From NCBI GenBank assembly GCA_050288085.1, contig JBNKDD010000026.1:1-33167 (forward strand): 33,167 nt of DNA. The letters run 5' to 3'. A model generated the notes under the pieces. That model saw only the letters and a program-made list of their open reading frames with translations. It was not told the origin of the DNA and did no database searches. The translations under genes and the position numbers were made by a program. Shown here in pieces: positions 23,483 to 32,230 of the stretch (positions within the stretch are counted from its first letter, which is position 1; the number at the start of each line of letters is the position of its first letter). The DNA is from JBNKDD01 sp050288085. GTDB taxonomy: Bacteria > Chloroflexota > Anaerolineae > Aggregatilineales > UBA3940.

Positions 23483-24688
23483 ATGAATGGATCGATTTTC
23501 TCCCTGGAACCCGCCGAAGCATCAGCAATCCAGGCGATTCAAAGCAGAGGCCCCCTATCTCGGACCGACCTGGCGAGAGAGTTGGACTACTCCCGCGCCA
23601 GCCTGACCCTGATTGTAGGCAACTTGCTCGAAGCGGGCATTCTTGTCGAAGTCGGCGAAGGTGAGTCCGGCGGAGGCCGCCGCCCCAAACTACTCGATAT
23701 CAATTCCGGGCTTGGTTATGTCGCTGGCATTGATATCGGCGCAACCAGTCTGGACATCGCATTGGCCGATTTCCAGAGCCGCATCCTTGAGCGCCACAGT
23801 GAACAGGTCAGCGTCCTGATGGAACCGGATACCTTCATAGAAGACGTCGCCCAGCGGCTCTTAGGTTTGCTGAAAAAACGGGGAGTAACCAACGATCAGG
23901 TTCTCGCCATTGGGATGGGGGTTCCCGGCCCGGTGGAATTTGCCTCTGGCCGGTTGATTGCCCCTCCCCTGATGCCCACCTGGGATGGTTACCCCATCAG
24001 GGAGGCACTCCGGCAGTATTTCCCGGTAGCTCAAGTTTTTGTTGATAACGATGTCAACATCATGGCTAAGGGGGAGCAAACCGCCGGTAACGGTCAGGGG
24101 CTGGATAACTTCCTGTTTATCAAAATCGGCACCGGTATCGGCTGCGGCATTATTTCAGATGGAAAAATCTACCGCGGCAGTGATGGTTGTGCCGGTGATG
24201 TCGGGCATATCTGCGTCGATTACAACGGCCCGATCTGCCATTGCGGGAACCCCGGCTGCTTAGAAATTATGGCAGCGGGGCCAGCCATTGCCGACAGTGG
24301 GAAGGCCAAAGCCCTATCCGGCGAGAGTCCCTTCCTGGCAAAGCGGCTGGAAGAAAACGGCGGTGAACTGACCGCCATTGATGTGAGCGAAGCAGCAGCA
24401 GCCGGTGACCGGGCCGCCAATGAAATTGTCCGCACCAGTGGCCGGATGATCGGCGGCGTGCTGGCCGGATTGGTGAACTTCTTCAATCCCCAGGCCATCT
24501 TCATCGGCGGCGGGGTGAGCGGCATTGGGCTCAGCCACCTGTCAACAATTCGCCAGGCCACGCTGCGACGAGCCACCGCCCTATCAACCCGGCGGCTGCG
24601 GATCGAATACTCCAAGTTAGGGAGTGACGCCGGAATCATTGGGGCTATCTCGCTTGCACTTGAAAACATCTTTGCAGTGGAACGTTGA
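23483..24688 (+). CDS. ROK-family transcriptional regulator (NagC/XylR-like)
   Basis: A 401-residue protein with an N-terminal winged helix-turn-helix (about 24-58, SRTDLARELDYSRASLTLI) followed by a ROK sugar-kinase-like domain. The phosphate loop GIDIGAT (82-88), Asp190 at the sugar-kinase catalytic position (VDND), GTGIGCGI (216-223) and the zinc site His242/Cys252/Cys254/Cys259 (CHCGNPGCLE) are all present. It therefore probably binds a sugar and may even keep some kinase ability, which matters because no other sugar kinase is seen. The ribosome site is weak. It leads the rightward arm and likely senses the imported sugar. Confidence 0.92.
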   Translation: MNGSIFSLEPAEASAIQAIQSRGPLSRTDLARELDYSRASLTLIVGNLLEAGILVEVGEGESGGGRRPKLLDINSGLGYVAGIDIGATSLDIALADFQSRILERHSEQVSVLMEPDTFIEDVAQRLLGLLKKRGVTNDQVLAIGMGVPGPVEFASGRLIAPPLMPTWDGYPIREALRQYFPVAQVFVDNDVNIMAKGEQTAGNGQGLDNFLFIKIGTGIGCGIISDGKIYRGSDGCAGDVGHICVDYNGPICHCGNPGCLEIMAAGPAIADSGKAKALSGESPFLAKRLEENGGELTAIDVSEAAAAGDRAANEIVRTSGRMIGGVLAGLVNFFNPQAIFIGGGVSGIGLSHLSTIRQATLRRATALSTRRLRIEYSKLGSDAGIIGAISLALENIFAVER

Positions 24689-24784
24689 GCAGTTGAGAGC
24701 CAGCGTTGTGTTGAGGCACGTTGATTTAAACCAGGTTGGGCCAGACAAATGGCTCAACTGTCTAGCACATAAGGATAATGACCA

Positions 24785-25957
24785 ATGCAAACCATGAACG
24801 TTGCGATCATAGGCACCAAGTTTATGGGCAAGGCTCATAGCAATGCCTGGTTAAATTCACCCCGCTTCTTCGACATGGGTATCAAGCCTGTATTGAAAGT
24901 GGCCTGCGGCCAGAACGAAGCCGACCTGAAAGCGTTCGCCGAGCGCTGGGGCTGGGAAGAAACCGAGACGGATTGGCGCAAAGTCGTTGAGCGGGATGAT
25001 GTCGATATCATCGATATTTCCGTCCCAACCCATCTGCACCACGATATCGCCGTCGCTGCCGCCAAGAACGGCAAGCACATCTTTTGCGAAAAGCCTTTCG
25101 CCTTCAATGTCAAAGAGGCGAAGGAGATGTACGAAGCCGCCGAAACCGCCGGAGTCGTCCACTACGTCAACCATAACTACCGCCGCTGCCCGGCTATCAT
25201 GTTGGCTAAACGCCTGATCGACGAGGGCACGCTGGGGCAGCTTTATCACTGGCGCGGCACTTATCTCCAGGATTGGATCGTTGATCCAGAATTCCCGCTG
25301 ACCTGGCATCTGCGCAAAGAAACAGCCGGAACCGGGCCGCATGGCGACCTGAACTCCCACAGCATCGACCTGGCCCGTTTCCTGGTAGGGGACATTAAGG
25401 CCGTATCCGCTATGATGACGACCTTTATCAAGGAACGCCCCCTACCCGGTGCGGGTGCTGCCACCTTTAGCGCCGGTTCCGGCGGGGCAACCGAGATGGG
25501 CGAAGTCACGGTTGATGATGCCTCCTTTATGCTGGCCGAATTCGAGAACGGCGTGCTGGGTACATTCGAAGCCTCCCGCTTTGCACCCGGTCGCAAGAAC
25601 TACAACTACTTTGAGATTTACGGCAGCAAGGGCAGCATCATCTTCAACCTTGAGCGCATGAACGAGCTTCAGCTTTTCCTGCGTGATGACCCGGCTTATG
25701 CCCAGGGCTTCCGCACGATCATCGCCACCGAGGCAGGCCAGCACGATTACGTCGAAGCCTGGTGGCCTCCCGGACACATCATCGGCTATGAGCACGAATT
25801 CCATCATGCCGTAGTCGATTTCATGAAAGCCATTGAAACCGGCGGTTCTATCGAACCCAGCTTCTTTGATGGCCTCAAGGAAGTCGAAGTGCTGGAAGCA
25901 GGTCTTAAGTCCGCTGAAACCGGCAGGCGCGTTGAAATCAGCGAAGTGAGCGGGTAA
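24785..25957 (+). CDS. Gfo/Idh/MocA-family sugar dehydrogenase
   Basis: A 390-residue NAD(P)-dependent oxidoreductase with an N-terminal Rossmann domain and a C-terminal beta-sheet dimer domain. The dinucleotide loop is IIGTKFMGKAHSNAW (a subfamily form with Lys at the second Gly). The catalytic set is Lys103 (EKP) with Asp188 and His192 (the D-x-x-x-H pattern). Length and segments such as GTYLQDW and SIEPSFFDG resemble, from memory, the levoglucosan/inositol dehydrogenase branch, so oxidation of a ring hydroxyl to a keto group is likely. Start ATG 24785 has AAGGA 10 nt upstream. It precedes the epimerase gene by 74 bp. Confidence 0.92.
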   Translation: MQTMNVAIIGTKFMGKAHSNAWLNSPRFFDMGIKPVLKVACGQNEADLKAFAERWGWEETETDWRKVVERDDVDIIDISVPTHLHHDIAVAAAKNGKHIFCEKPFAFNVKEAKEMYEAAETAGVVHYVNHNYRRCPAIMLAKRLIDEGTLGQLYHWRGTYLQDWIVDPEFPLTWHLRKETAGTGPHGDLNSHSIDLARFLVGDIKAVSAMMTTFIKERPLPGAGAATFSAGSGGATEMGEVTVDDASFMLAEFENGVLGTFEASRFAPGRKNYNYFEIYGSKGSIIFNLERMNELQLFLRDDPAYAQGFRTIIATEAGQHDYVEAWWPPGHIIGYEHEFHHAVVDFMKAIETGGSIEPSFFDGLKEVEVLEAGLKSAETGRRVEISEVSG

Positions 25958-26031
25958 TCCACAACATCATCATCGGGTTGGCCCGGTCTGTCGGGCCGAC
26001 CCATCTCACGCCCAGTTAATTGGAGGCACAC

Positions 26032-26883
26032 GTGACGACATTCGGAATCAACACTTTTGTCTGGGAATCGCCCTTCTCAACTCAGTCACATCTGTACCTG
26101 TGTGAAAAAGTTAAACAGATGGGATTTGACGCGCTTGAAATCGCCGTCGAAGACCCCTCTCTGATCGACGTAGCCGCGCTCGGACAGGCCGCTTACGACG
26201 CCGGAGTGGACATTATTGTATGCGGCGCTTTTGGCCTGGATCGCAACCTGAGCAGCGCCGAGCCTTCTATCCGTCAGAACGCGGAAGATTATTTGCAGTG
26301 GTGCATTGAAGCCGCTGCCGAACTGGGATCGCCGGTCGTAGCCGGGCCGATGTACTCAGCAGTCGGCAAGCCCCGGCTGGAAACCGAATCAGAACGCCAG
26401 GCCGAATGGGATCGGGCAGTAGCCGGTCTGCAAAAGTTCGGTGATTACGCCGAGCAGCACGGTATCAGGTTGGCAATGGAAGCCCTGAACCGCTTCGAAA
26501 CCGACATGATTAATATTGTTGAGCAGGGATTAGCCCTTATAGAAGACGTTGGTAGTCCGGCAGTTGGCCTCCACCTGGACACATTCCACATGCACCTTGA
26601 GGAAAAAGACTCGGCAGCCGCCATCCGTCTGGCAGGCCCGCGCATCTATCATTTCCACGCCGCCGAAAACGACCGGGGCGTACCGGGCACCGGACAGGTG
26701 AATTGGGCCAGAGTCGCCCAGGCCCTTAAAGATGTTAATTATCAGGGGCCAATTGTTATTGAATCCTTCACGCCGCAGGTGGTCTCGATTGCGCGAGCCG
26801 TTTGCATCTGGCGTGAGATTGCACCCAGCCAGGACGCTATCGCAGCCGAAGGGCTGGCATTTCTCAAGCAGTTAATGAGCTAA
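26032..26883 (+). CDS. D-tagatose/D-psicose 3-epimerase-like enzyme
   Basis: A 283-residue TIM-barrel ketose epimerase. Counting from the GTG start, the metal and catalytic residues are Glu150 (MEALNRFE), Asp183 (HLDTFHM), His209 (HFHAAENDRG) and Glu244 (VIESF). These numbers are, as I recall, the same as those of Agrobacterium D-psicose 3-epimerase, which supports both the family and the start. The GTG at 26032 has GGAGG 5 nt upstream. It converts ketoses at C3 and needs Mn or Co. The exact ketose is not known (tagatose, psicose, L-ribulose or others). It ends 4 bp before the transporter ATPase gene, so catabolism and uptake are one unit. Confidence 0.93.
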   Translation: MTTFGINTFVWESPFSTQSHLYLCEKVKQMGFDALEIAVEDPSLIDVAALGQAAYDAGVDIIVCGAFGLDRNLSSAEPSIRQNAEDYLQWCIEAAAELGSPVVAGPMYSAVGKPRLETESERQAEWDRAVAGLQKFGDYAEQHGIRLAMEALNRFETDMINIVEQGLALIEDVGSPAVGLHLDTFHMHLEEKDSAAAIRLAGPRIYHFHAAENDRGVPGTGQVNWARVAQALKDVNYQGPIVIESFTPQVVSIARAVCIWREIAPSQDAIAAEGLAFLKQLMS

Positions 26884-26887
26884 AAAT

Positions 26888-28468
26888 ATGAGTACAGACT
26901 CTTCAATCTATCCAGGAGACAGCAATCAAATGGTTGATGAGACAAAACCAATCTTAGAAGTACAGCACGTTATAAAGCGCTTTCCTGGAGTGGTTGCCCT
27001 GGATGACGTTTCGACGGCGTTTTACCCCGGCGAAGTCCATGCGGTTGTTGGCGAGAACGGTGCCGGAAAATCGACCTTGATGAAGATCATGGCAGGCGCT
27101 TACCGGCCCGACGAAGGCCAGATCATCTTCCAGGGTAAACCGGTGCACTTTTCGCATCCCAGGGAAGCACAGAACAACGGCATTGCCATTATTTACCAGG
27201 AATTCAACCTGCTGCCCGACCGCAATGTGGCACAGAATATTTTCTTCGCCAGAGAGCCATCTAAAAACGGGTTGATCGACCGGCGAGAACTCAACCGGAA
27301 AACCATTGAAGTCTTGAAGCAGCTAGACGCAGACGACATTATTTCGCCCCAGGCCATGCTTCACACCCTTCCGGTTGCCCAACAGCAGATGGTCGAAATT
27401 GCCAAAGCAATCGCCTTCGACTCGAAGGTGCTGATCATGGACGAGCCGACCGCCGCCCTGAGCATGAACGAAGTCCAGGTGCTAACCAACCTGGTCAAGA
27501 AGTTACAGGCTCGCGGCATGGCGATCATCTTTATCTCTCACCGGATTATCGAGGTGTTTGATATCGCCCAACGGATCACGGTCTTGAAAGACGGTCAGAA
27601 GGTCGGAACCACCCATGTCAACGAGACATCGCCCAACCAGATCATTGAGATGATGGTAGGCCGTAAACTGGACCAGTTCTTCCCCGACCTGGCACAGCCT
27701 GGAGCCGTCGGCGATGTGAAGCTCCGCGTGAACAATGCCTCCAACGGCTTCGTGAAAGATGTCTCACTCGAACTGCGAGCGGGGGAGATCGTCGGGGTAT
27801 CGGGATTGCAGGGTTCCGGGCGGACGGAATTGGCCCAGGCATTGTTCGGTGTTGAGCCGTTCAAATCCGGCACAATGGAACTCAACGGCAAGCCCCTGGA
27901 CATCCGGTCACCGGCCCAGGCTATCGAGAATGGTATGGGCTACGTCACCGAGGATCGCAAGGCAGAGGGCATTTTCCCCAACCAACCCCTGCGTGACAAC
28001 GTGTTGATCACCATCCGCACACTCCTGAAACTTTTCAGCCGGGTGCTGCCTAACGGTATTCGCCAAAACCCGGAACTGGTATCCGGGCTGGTCGAACAGG
28101 TAGACGTGCGGACACCCAGCATCTTACAGGAAGTCCAATATTTGAGCGGCGGCAACCAGCAGAAAGTCGTGCTGGGCAAATGGTTGGCCTCAACCGCCGA
28201 TATTTTCATCTTTGACGAGCCGACACGCGGTATCGACATCGAAGCCAAATCCAGTATCCACAGCATGATACGCGACCTGGCGAACAAGGGTGCAGCGGTC
28301 TTGATGATATCCTCCGAACTGCCAGAGGTGATTGGCATGAGTGACCGGATCATCGTCATGTACGACGGCAAAGTAGCCGGTGAACTGCCCCCCAATTCCA
28401 GCGAATCAGAGATCATGATGCTGGCAACCGGGCACACCAATGGCAATAGTAAAACCGGAGACTTCTAG
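26888..28468 (+). CDS. Sugar ABC importer, ATPase subunit (ribose-type, two nucleotide-binding domains)
   Basis: A 526-residue duplicated ATPase of the CUT2 (RbsA/MglA) type. The first Walker A is GENGAGKS (55-62) with Walker B LIMDEPTAAL. The second domain has the degenerate Walker A LQGSGRTEL and the signature LSGGNQQK, with FDEPTRGID as Walker B. That asymmetry is normal in the family. It supplies energy to the two permeases encoded next. Start ATG 26888 lacks a clear ribosome site and may be coupled to the epimerase 4 bp upstream. An in-frame ATG 42 nt later has AGGAG upstream. Confidence 0.96.
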   Translation: MSTDSSIYPGDSNQMVDETKPILEVQHVIKRFPGVVALDDVSTAFYPGEVHAVVGENGAGKSTLMKIMAGAYRPDEGQIIFQGKPVHFSHPREAQNNGIAIIYQEFNLLPDRNVAQNIFFAREPSKNGLIDRRELNRKTIEVLKQLDADDIISPQAMLHTLPVAQQQMVEIAKAIAFDSKVLIMDEPTAALSMNEVQVLTNLVKKLQARGMAIIFISHRIIEVFDIAQRITVLKDGQKVGTTHVNETSPNQIIEMMVGRKLDQFFPDLAQPGAVGDVKLRVNNASNGFVKDVSLELRAGEIVGVSGLQGSGRTELAQALFGVEPFKSGTMELNGKPLDIRSPAQAIENGMGYVTEDRKAEGIFPNQPLRDNVLITIRTLLKLFSRVLPNGIRQNPELVSGLVEQVDVRTPSILQEVQYLSGGNQQKVVLGKWLASTADIFIFDEPTRGIDIEAKSSIHSMIRDLANKGAAVLMISSELPEVIGMSDRIIVMYDGKVAGELPPNSSESEIMMLATGHTNGNSKTGDF

Positions 28469-28469
28469 A

Positions 28470-28489
28470 CAATGGGCTTAAGCCCATTG
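28470..28489. repeat. 20-bp perfect palindrome inside the transporter operon
   Basis: CAATGGGCTT is followed by its exact reverse complement. It starts 2 bp after the ATPase stop and lies before the first permease gene. As RNA it gives a 10-bp stem that could tune relative expression or act as an mRNA stability element. Confidence 0.65.
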
Positions 28490-28523
28490 CCAGAGTCCCT
28501 TACTCTAGACGAGGACAACGGGT

Positions 28524-29507
28524 ATGACTTCAACTACCTTGACTAATTTTCGAAACCGGCTCAAGACATCCATACCACCAGTCTACGGCATACTGGTAGT
28601 CGTTTTTGTCCTGTCCATTCTCATTGACTTTATCTTTGGACGTGGACAGATGTTAGAGCAGACGATCTTGACCAATATGCTGGTTCGCTCGGTGGCGCTG
28701 GGCATCATTGCCGTCGGCCAGACCTTTGTCATGATCGGCGCATCGATTGACCTGTCGGTCGCTTACATGGTAAGTGTTACCGCGGTGATGGCCTCCTTCA
28801 TCATGCAGGGCGAACCGGAAAAAGTACCGATGGCGGTGGCGATAGTGTTCGCAATTGGTATCGCGGTCGGCATCATCAACGGCCTGATCATCACCAAGCT
28901 TAAAGTCAATGCCTTTATTACCACCCTCGGTGTCGGGCTGGTGCTCAAAGGTTTCCTGAACGCCAGCTTTTCCAACTTTACCGGCGCAGTGCCGGAAAGC
29001 TTCCAGGCTTTTGGCTACGACAAGATTGGACCGGTTCCCATATCGATTTTGATCCTGGCAATAGTAGCCATTATTGGCGGGTTTATCTTGTATAGAACCC
29101 GCTTCGGCGCTCACCTCTACGGTGTGGGCGGAAGCGAAGAGGTTGCCCGTCTATCCGGGCTGCGCACCGATGGCGTCCTGATCTGGGCACATGTGGTCTG
29201 TAGTGTGACAGCAGTCTTGACCGGCCTGTTCGTGGTGAGCCGGTTGCGCTCCGGCGCGCCCTGGGTCGGCACAGACGGCCTGTACGACCTGGAATCCATC
29301 GCGGCGGTGGTGGTCGGCGGAACGGCCATGTCCGGCGGAAAAGGTGGCGTAGCCGGGACGATTGCCGGTGTGCTGATCTTTGCCGTTCTGGATACCTTAT
29401 TCAATCAGATCGGCATGGACGCATTCATGAAACAGGTTGTGCGGGGTGGGATTATTATTCTGGCCGTTGCCAGCTACACACTCCGATACAAAGGCGAAGT
29501 GGCTTAG
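28524..29507 (+). CDS. Sugar ABC importer, permease 1 (RbsC-like)
   Basis: A 327-residue membrane protein with about eight to ten hydrophobic helices. Family marks include 'GQTFVMIGASIDLSVAYM' (the RbsC 'GIDLSVG' region), 'TLGVGLVLKG' and 'AVVVGGTAMSGGKGG', the conserved C-terminal loop of ribose-type permeases. Start ATG 28524 has GAGGACAACGGGT upstream. It is paired with a second permease 10 bp downstream, so a heterodimeric channel is expected, in contrast to the single RbsC of E. coli ribose transport. Confidence 0.95.
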   Translation: MTSTTLTNFRNRLKTSIPPVYGILVVVFVLSILIDFIFGRGQMLEQTILTNMLVRSVALGIIAVGQTFVMIGASIDLSVAYMVSVTAVMASFIMQGEPEKVPMAVAIVFAIGIAVGIINGLIITKLKVNAFITTLGVGLVLKGFLNASFSNFTGAVPESFQAFGYDKIGPVPISILILAIVAIIGGFILYRTRFGAHLYGVGGSEEVARLSGLRTDGVLIWAHVVCSVTAVLTGLFVVSRLRSGAPWVGTDGLYDLESIAAVVVGGTAMSGGKGGVAGTIAGVLIFAVLDTLFNQIGMDAFMKQVVRGGIIILAVASYTLRYKGEVA

Positions 29508-29517
29508 GTAGAATGTC

Positions 29518-30516
29518 ATGACAGAGCTTACAGCATCAAATAAACCGGTGACCATCTGGGCACAAATCGGCAAGGCTCTCCGCAGTATTAGCCCGATCTA
29601 CGTAGTAGTGATAGTGCTGCTGCTGGCGGTTGGTTACCTTAATCCAAATTTCCTGACCATGAACGGTTTCCTGGCGCTGCTGCGCCGGGCCGCCCCCCTG
29701 ATCGTTCTGACTGCCGGGCAGTTGTTTGTCCTGGTATCCGGTGGGTTTGACCTGTCGGTGGGGTCGATCATCACCTTCGTGGTGATCTCGTCAGCGCTCA
29801 TGATCGACAATGATCCGTCCAACACCTGGTGGGTAATCCTGGTATTGCTGGGCGTTGGCGTGGTCATCGGGACGATCAACGGCGTGGTGGTCAGCATCCT
29901 GAAAGTCCCCTCCCTGATCGCGACCCTGGGTATGCTGCTGGTGGTACGCGGCGCGGGCCTGTTCTGGTCAGGCGGAGCGCCCCGCGGCTACCTGACCGAT
30001 AACTTCCGGGCCTTCGGGCGGGGGTTCATTGAGGATGTCCCCCTGATCGGACGGCTTCCGATCTCCGTCATTATCCTGATCGTGTTTGGGGCGATAGTGA
30101 CCTATATCCTCCACTACACCAATTATGGCCGTCAACTGCTGGCCTTAGGCGATAATCCACAAGCTGCCATGTTATCGGGGGTTTCAACCAACCGGGTACG
30201 TATCCTGGCCTTTATATTCTCTGCCGTTTCCGCCGTTATTGCCGGTATCCTGTTAGGCGGCTTTAGCGGTGTTAACGTAGAAGCTGGTGAGGGATTCGAA
30301 ATGCAATCCATCTCAGCAGCCGTCCTCGGCGGAGCCGTGTTGTTAGGTGGCCGAGGTTCGATGCCTGCCTCAATGGCAGGTGCTCTGGCTCTGGAGCTGC
30401 TCTTTACATTGCTCAACCTGCTTGGGCTGCCCAAACCAATGCGTGATGCCGTACAGGGTTTCATCATCATTGGGGCGGTTGCATACGCAGCCCTTAGAGC
30501 TAACCGAAAGAAATAA
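29518..30516 (+). CDS. Sugar ABC importer, permease 2 (RbsC-like)
   Basis: A 332-residue permease homologous to permease 1. It has 'GQLFVLVSGGFDLSVGS' and 'ISAAVLGGAVLLGGRGS' at the same relative places. The sequence is clearly related but not a recent duplicate. The start lies 10 bp after the stop of permease 1. The stop is 108 bp before the binding-protein gene, in a gap with a repeated ribosome-site sequence. Confidence 0.95.
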   Translation: MTELTASNKPVTIWAQIGKALRSISPIYVVVIVLLLAVGYLNPNFLTMNGFLALLRRAAPLIVLTAGQLFVLVSGGFDLSVGSIITFVVISSALMIDNDPSNTWWVILVLLGVGVVIGTINGVVVSILKVPSLIATLGMLLVVRGAGLFWSGGAPRGYLTDNFRAFGRGFIEDVPLIGRLPISVIILIVFGAIVTYILHYTNYGRQLLALGDNPQAAMLSGVSTNRVRILAFIFSAVSAVIAGILLGGFSGVNVEAGEGFEMQSISAAVLGGAVLLGGRGSMPASMAGALALELLFTLLNLLGLPKPMRDAVQGFIIIGAVAYAALRANRKK

Positions 30517-30538
30517 ACTTTCAGCCGTAAAAAGCAAT

Positions 30539-30620
30539 AGGAGGTTTCTATAGACCGAAGCAAGAGATTTAACGCCTATGTCGAGATACTTTTATATATA
30601 GAAATCTGAGGAGGTTTCTA
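30539..30620 (+). repeat. 12-bp direct repeat in the binding-protein leader
   Basis: AGGAGGTTTCTA occurs at 30539-30550 and again at 30609-30620, where it is the ribosome site of the binding protein. TTTCTATA (30545-30552) can also pair with TATAGAAA (30597-30604). The first copy is not followed by a reading frame. The structure could influence the high expression that binding proteins usually need. Confidence 0.6.
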
Positions 30621-30624
30621 CATC

Positions 30625-31935
30625 ATGTCACAGAAGACAAATCGTTTCTTCATTTTACTGCTCGCCCTGGTACTGGGCATCGCCCTGGTAGCCTGTGGCG
30701 GTGGTGCTGCGCCCGCTGCCGAACAACCGGCAGAGGAAGAGATGGCCGAAGAAGCAGCCCCGGCTGAAGAAGAGGCAGCCGAGGCTCCTGCAGAAGAAGA
30801 GATGGCCGAAGAAGAGGCTCCCGCCGAGGAAGCTGGCCCATCTGCTCTTGAATCAGAAGCAGCCATCGTAGCCGATGAATTCTTCAGCCAGGAAGGCTTT
30901 GACCGTTCCGTCCGTCAGATGGGTCTCACGCCTGAAGGCCCTGAGGGCGAGCCCTGGCTCCAGGTGCTTGAGCCCGAATGGGTTGACACCACCGAATACG
31001 CCAAGGAAGGCCCCTACACCTTCTGCTTCTCAAATGCCGGTGTGAACAATCCCTGGCGCGTGGTCGGCTACAACACCATGCTGGCCGAAGTTGCCTTGCA
31101 CGAAGATATCGAAGAGTTCATCCATGTTGACGCCGAAGGCAGCGACGAAAAGCAGATTTCGGACATCGCCGACCTGGTCGCCGGTGGCAACTGCGACGTT
31201 CTGATCGTGTCACCCAACACCACCGCTGCTCTGACCCCTGCCGTTGAGCAGGCCTGTGAAGCGCTGCCTGTGGTCGTCTTTGACCGTGGCGTCTTCACCG
31301 ACTGCCCCGTCAGCTTCGTACAGCCTATCGGTGGCTACGCATTCGGTATCGCCGGTGCACAGCACATCATCGACAACTGCGAAGGCGACTGCAACGTTCT
31401 TGCTCTGCGTATTCTCCCAGGCGTAGATGTTCTGGAAGAGCGCTGGGCCGGTGCCAAGCTCCTCTTCGCCGAGGCTGAAAACATCAACGTGGTTGGTGTT
31501 GAATTCGGCGATGGCGACAATGCCAAGGTGAAGTCAATCGTTACCGACTACCTGGATCGTTTCGGCCACATCGACGCCGTCTGGATGGACGCTGGTGCGA
31601 CCGCCGTTGCAGCCCTCGAAGCCTTTGAGGACGCAGGGCAGCCTTACCCGATCATGGTCGGTGAGGATCAGCAAGACTTCCTGGTCAAGTGGCAGGAGAA
31701 CGGTATCAACGGTATCGCCCCGACCTTCCCCACCTTCCAGTGGCGGACCGCCGTTATCGCCGCTTATGACATCATGAAGGGCGAGCAGGTTCCCGCCGTG
31801 TGGCGGCTCCCGCAGCCTATCGTCACCAACGATAATCTCGACGAGTACGTCCAGCCTAACATGCCTCCGCTTCACTACGCAATGTGCGGTTGTGAAAATA
31901 TGCCTGGCTTCCCCGAAGACTGGGGCGGTGAATAG
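30625..31935 (+). CDS. Sugar-binding lipoprotein of the ABC importer (Peripla_BP_4 type)
   Basis: A 436-residue exported lipoprotein. The signal peptide ends in the lipobox LVAC (Cys24), followed by GGG and about 45 residues of Ala/Glu/Pro repeats, a linker style typical of Chloroflexota. The mature domain (about 110-420) is a ribose/galactose-binding-like fold with 'SNAGVNNPWRVVGYNTM' as its first ligand loop and 'VVFDRG' near the hinge. Eight Cys residues occur after the lipobox, including NCEGDC and CGC near the end, so disulfides are likely in this extracellular protein. The ribosome site is GAGGAGG with spacing of 9 nt. The sugar cannot be told. Confidence 0.95.
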   Translation: MSQKTNRFFILLLALVLGIALVACGGGAAPAAEQPAEEEMAEEAAPAEEEAAEAPAEEEMAEEEAPAEEAGPSALESEAAIVADEFFSQEGFDRSVRQMGLTPEGPEGEPWLQVLEPEWVDTTEYAKEGPYTFCFSNAGVNNPWRVVGYNTMLAEVALHEDIEEFIHVDAEGSDEKQISDIADLVAGGNCDVLIVSPNTTAALTPAVEQACEALPVVVFDRGVFTDCPVSFVQPIGGYAFGIAGAQHIIDNCEGDCNVLALRILPGVDVLEERWAGAKLLFAEAENINVVGVEFGDGDNAKVKSIVTDYLDRFGHIDAVWMDAGATAVAALEAFEDAGQPYPIMVGEDQQDFLVKWQENGINGIAPTFPTFQWRTAVIAAYDIMKGEQVPAVWRLPQPIVTNDNLDEYVQPNMPPLHYAMCGCENMPGFPEDWGGE

Positions 31936-31976
31936 ACTTAGCGGCATAAATTTGACGCTAGGATAGTCTGAACACG

Positions 31977-32021
31977 AACCTGCACCCGGTGGCCTTTAAG
32001 TTGCTGTGGTGCAGGTTTTTT
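31977..32021 (+). terminator. Rho-independent terminator after the transporter operon
   Basis: The arms AACCTGCACC and GGTGCAGGTT pair around a 21-nt loop and are followed directly by a run of T (32016-32021). It lies 42 bp after the binding-protein stop, so the next TIM-barrel gene likely has its own promoter or depends on read-through. Confidence 0.88.
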
Positions 32022-32086
32022 CGAACAAAACTCACTGAAACTTTTCAAGACAAGGCTGTTGATTTTTCAGAAGATCAGCCATAGAT

Positions 32087-32158
32087 CTCACCCCCTCTCC
32101 AAAATGGAGAGGGGAAAGACCGGCGGTCGGCTTTGACCGACCAAAGGTCAGGGGTGAG
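32087..32158. repeat. 72-bp MITE-like repeat, copy 2
   Basis: The ends CTCACCCC and GGGGTGAG are inverted, with an inner hairpin of CCCCTCTCCA and TGGAGAGGGG (32092-32115) and another of GGTCGG and CCGACC. It belongs to the same family as 17845-17936. It fills most of the 295-bp gap 31936-32230, which has no gene. Confidence 0.78.
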
Positions 32159-32230
32159 GTAAAAAATCCACTAACAGCCAAATAGTTTCAATGAGCTCAT
32201 GTTTATCCGCTATACCCCTCGGAGGCAGCA

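Noticed and set aside
24785..24830. Lys in the dinucleotide loop of the Gfo/Idh dehydrogenase as a defect
   Set aside because: The KFMGKAHSNA form is, to my knowledge, a regular variant in this subfamily and the catalytic Lys-Asp-His set is intact.
27780..27835. Degenerate second Walker A in the ABC ATPase as a mutation
   Set aside because: Ribose-type duplicated ATPases normally have a degenerate second site.
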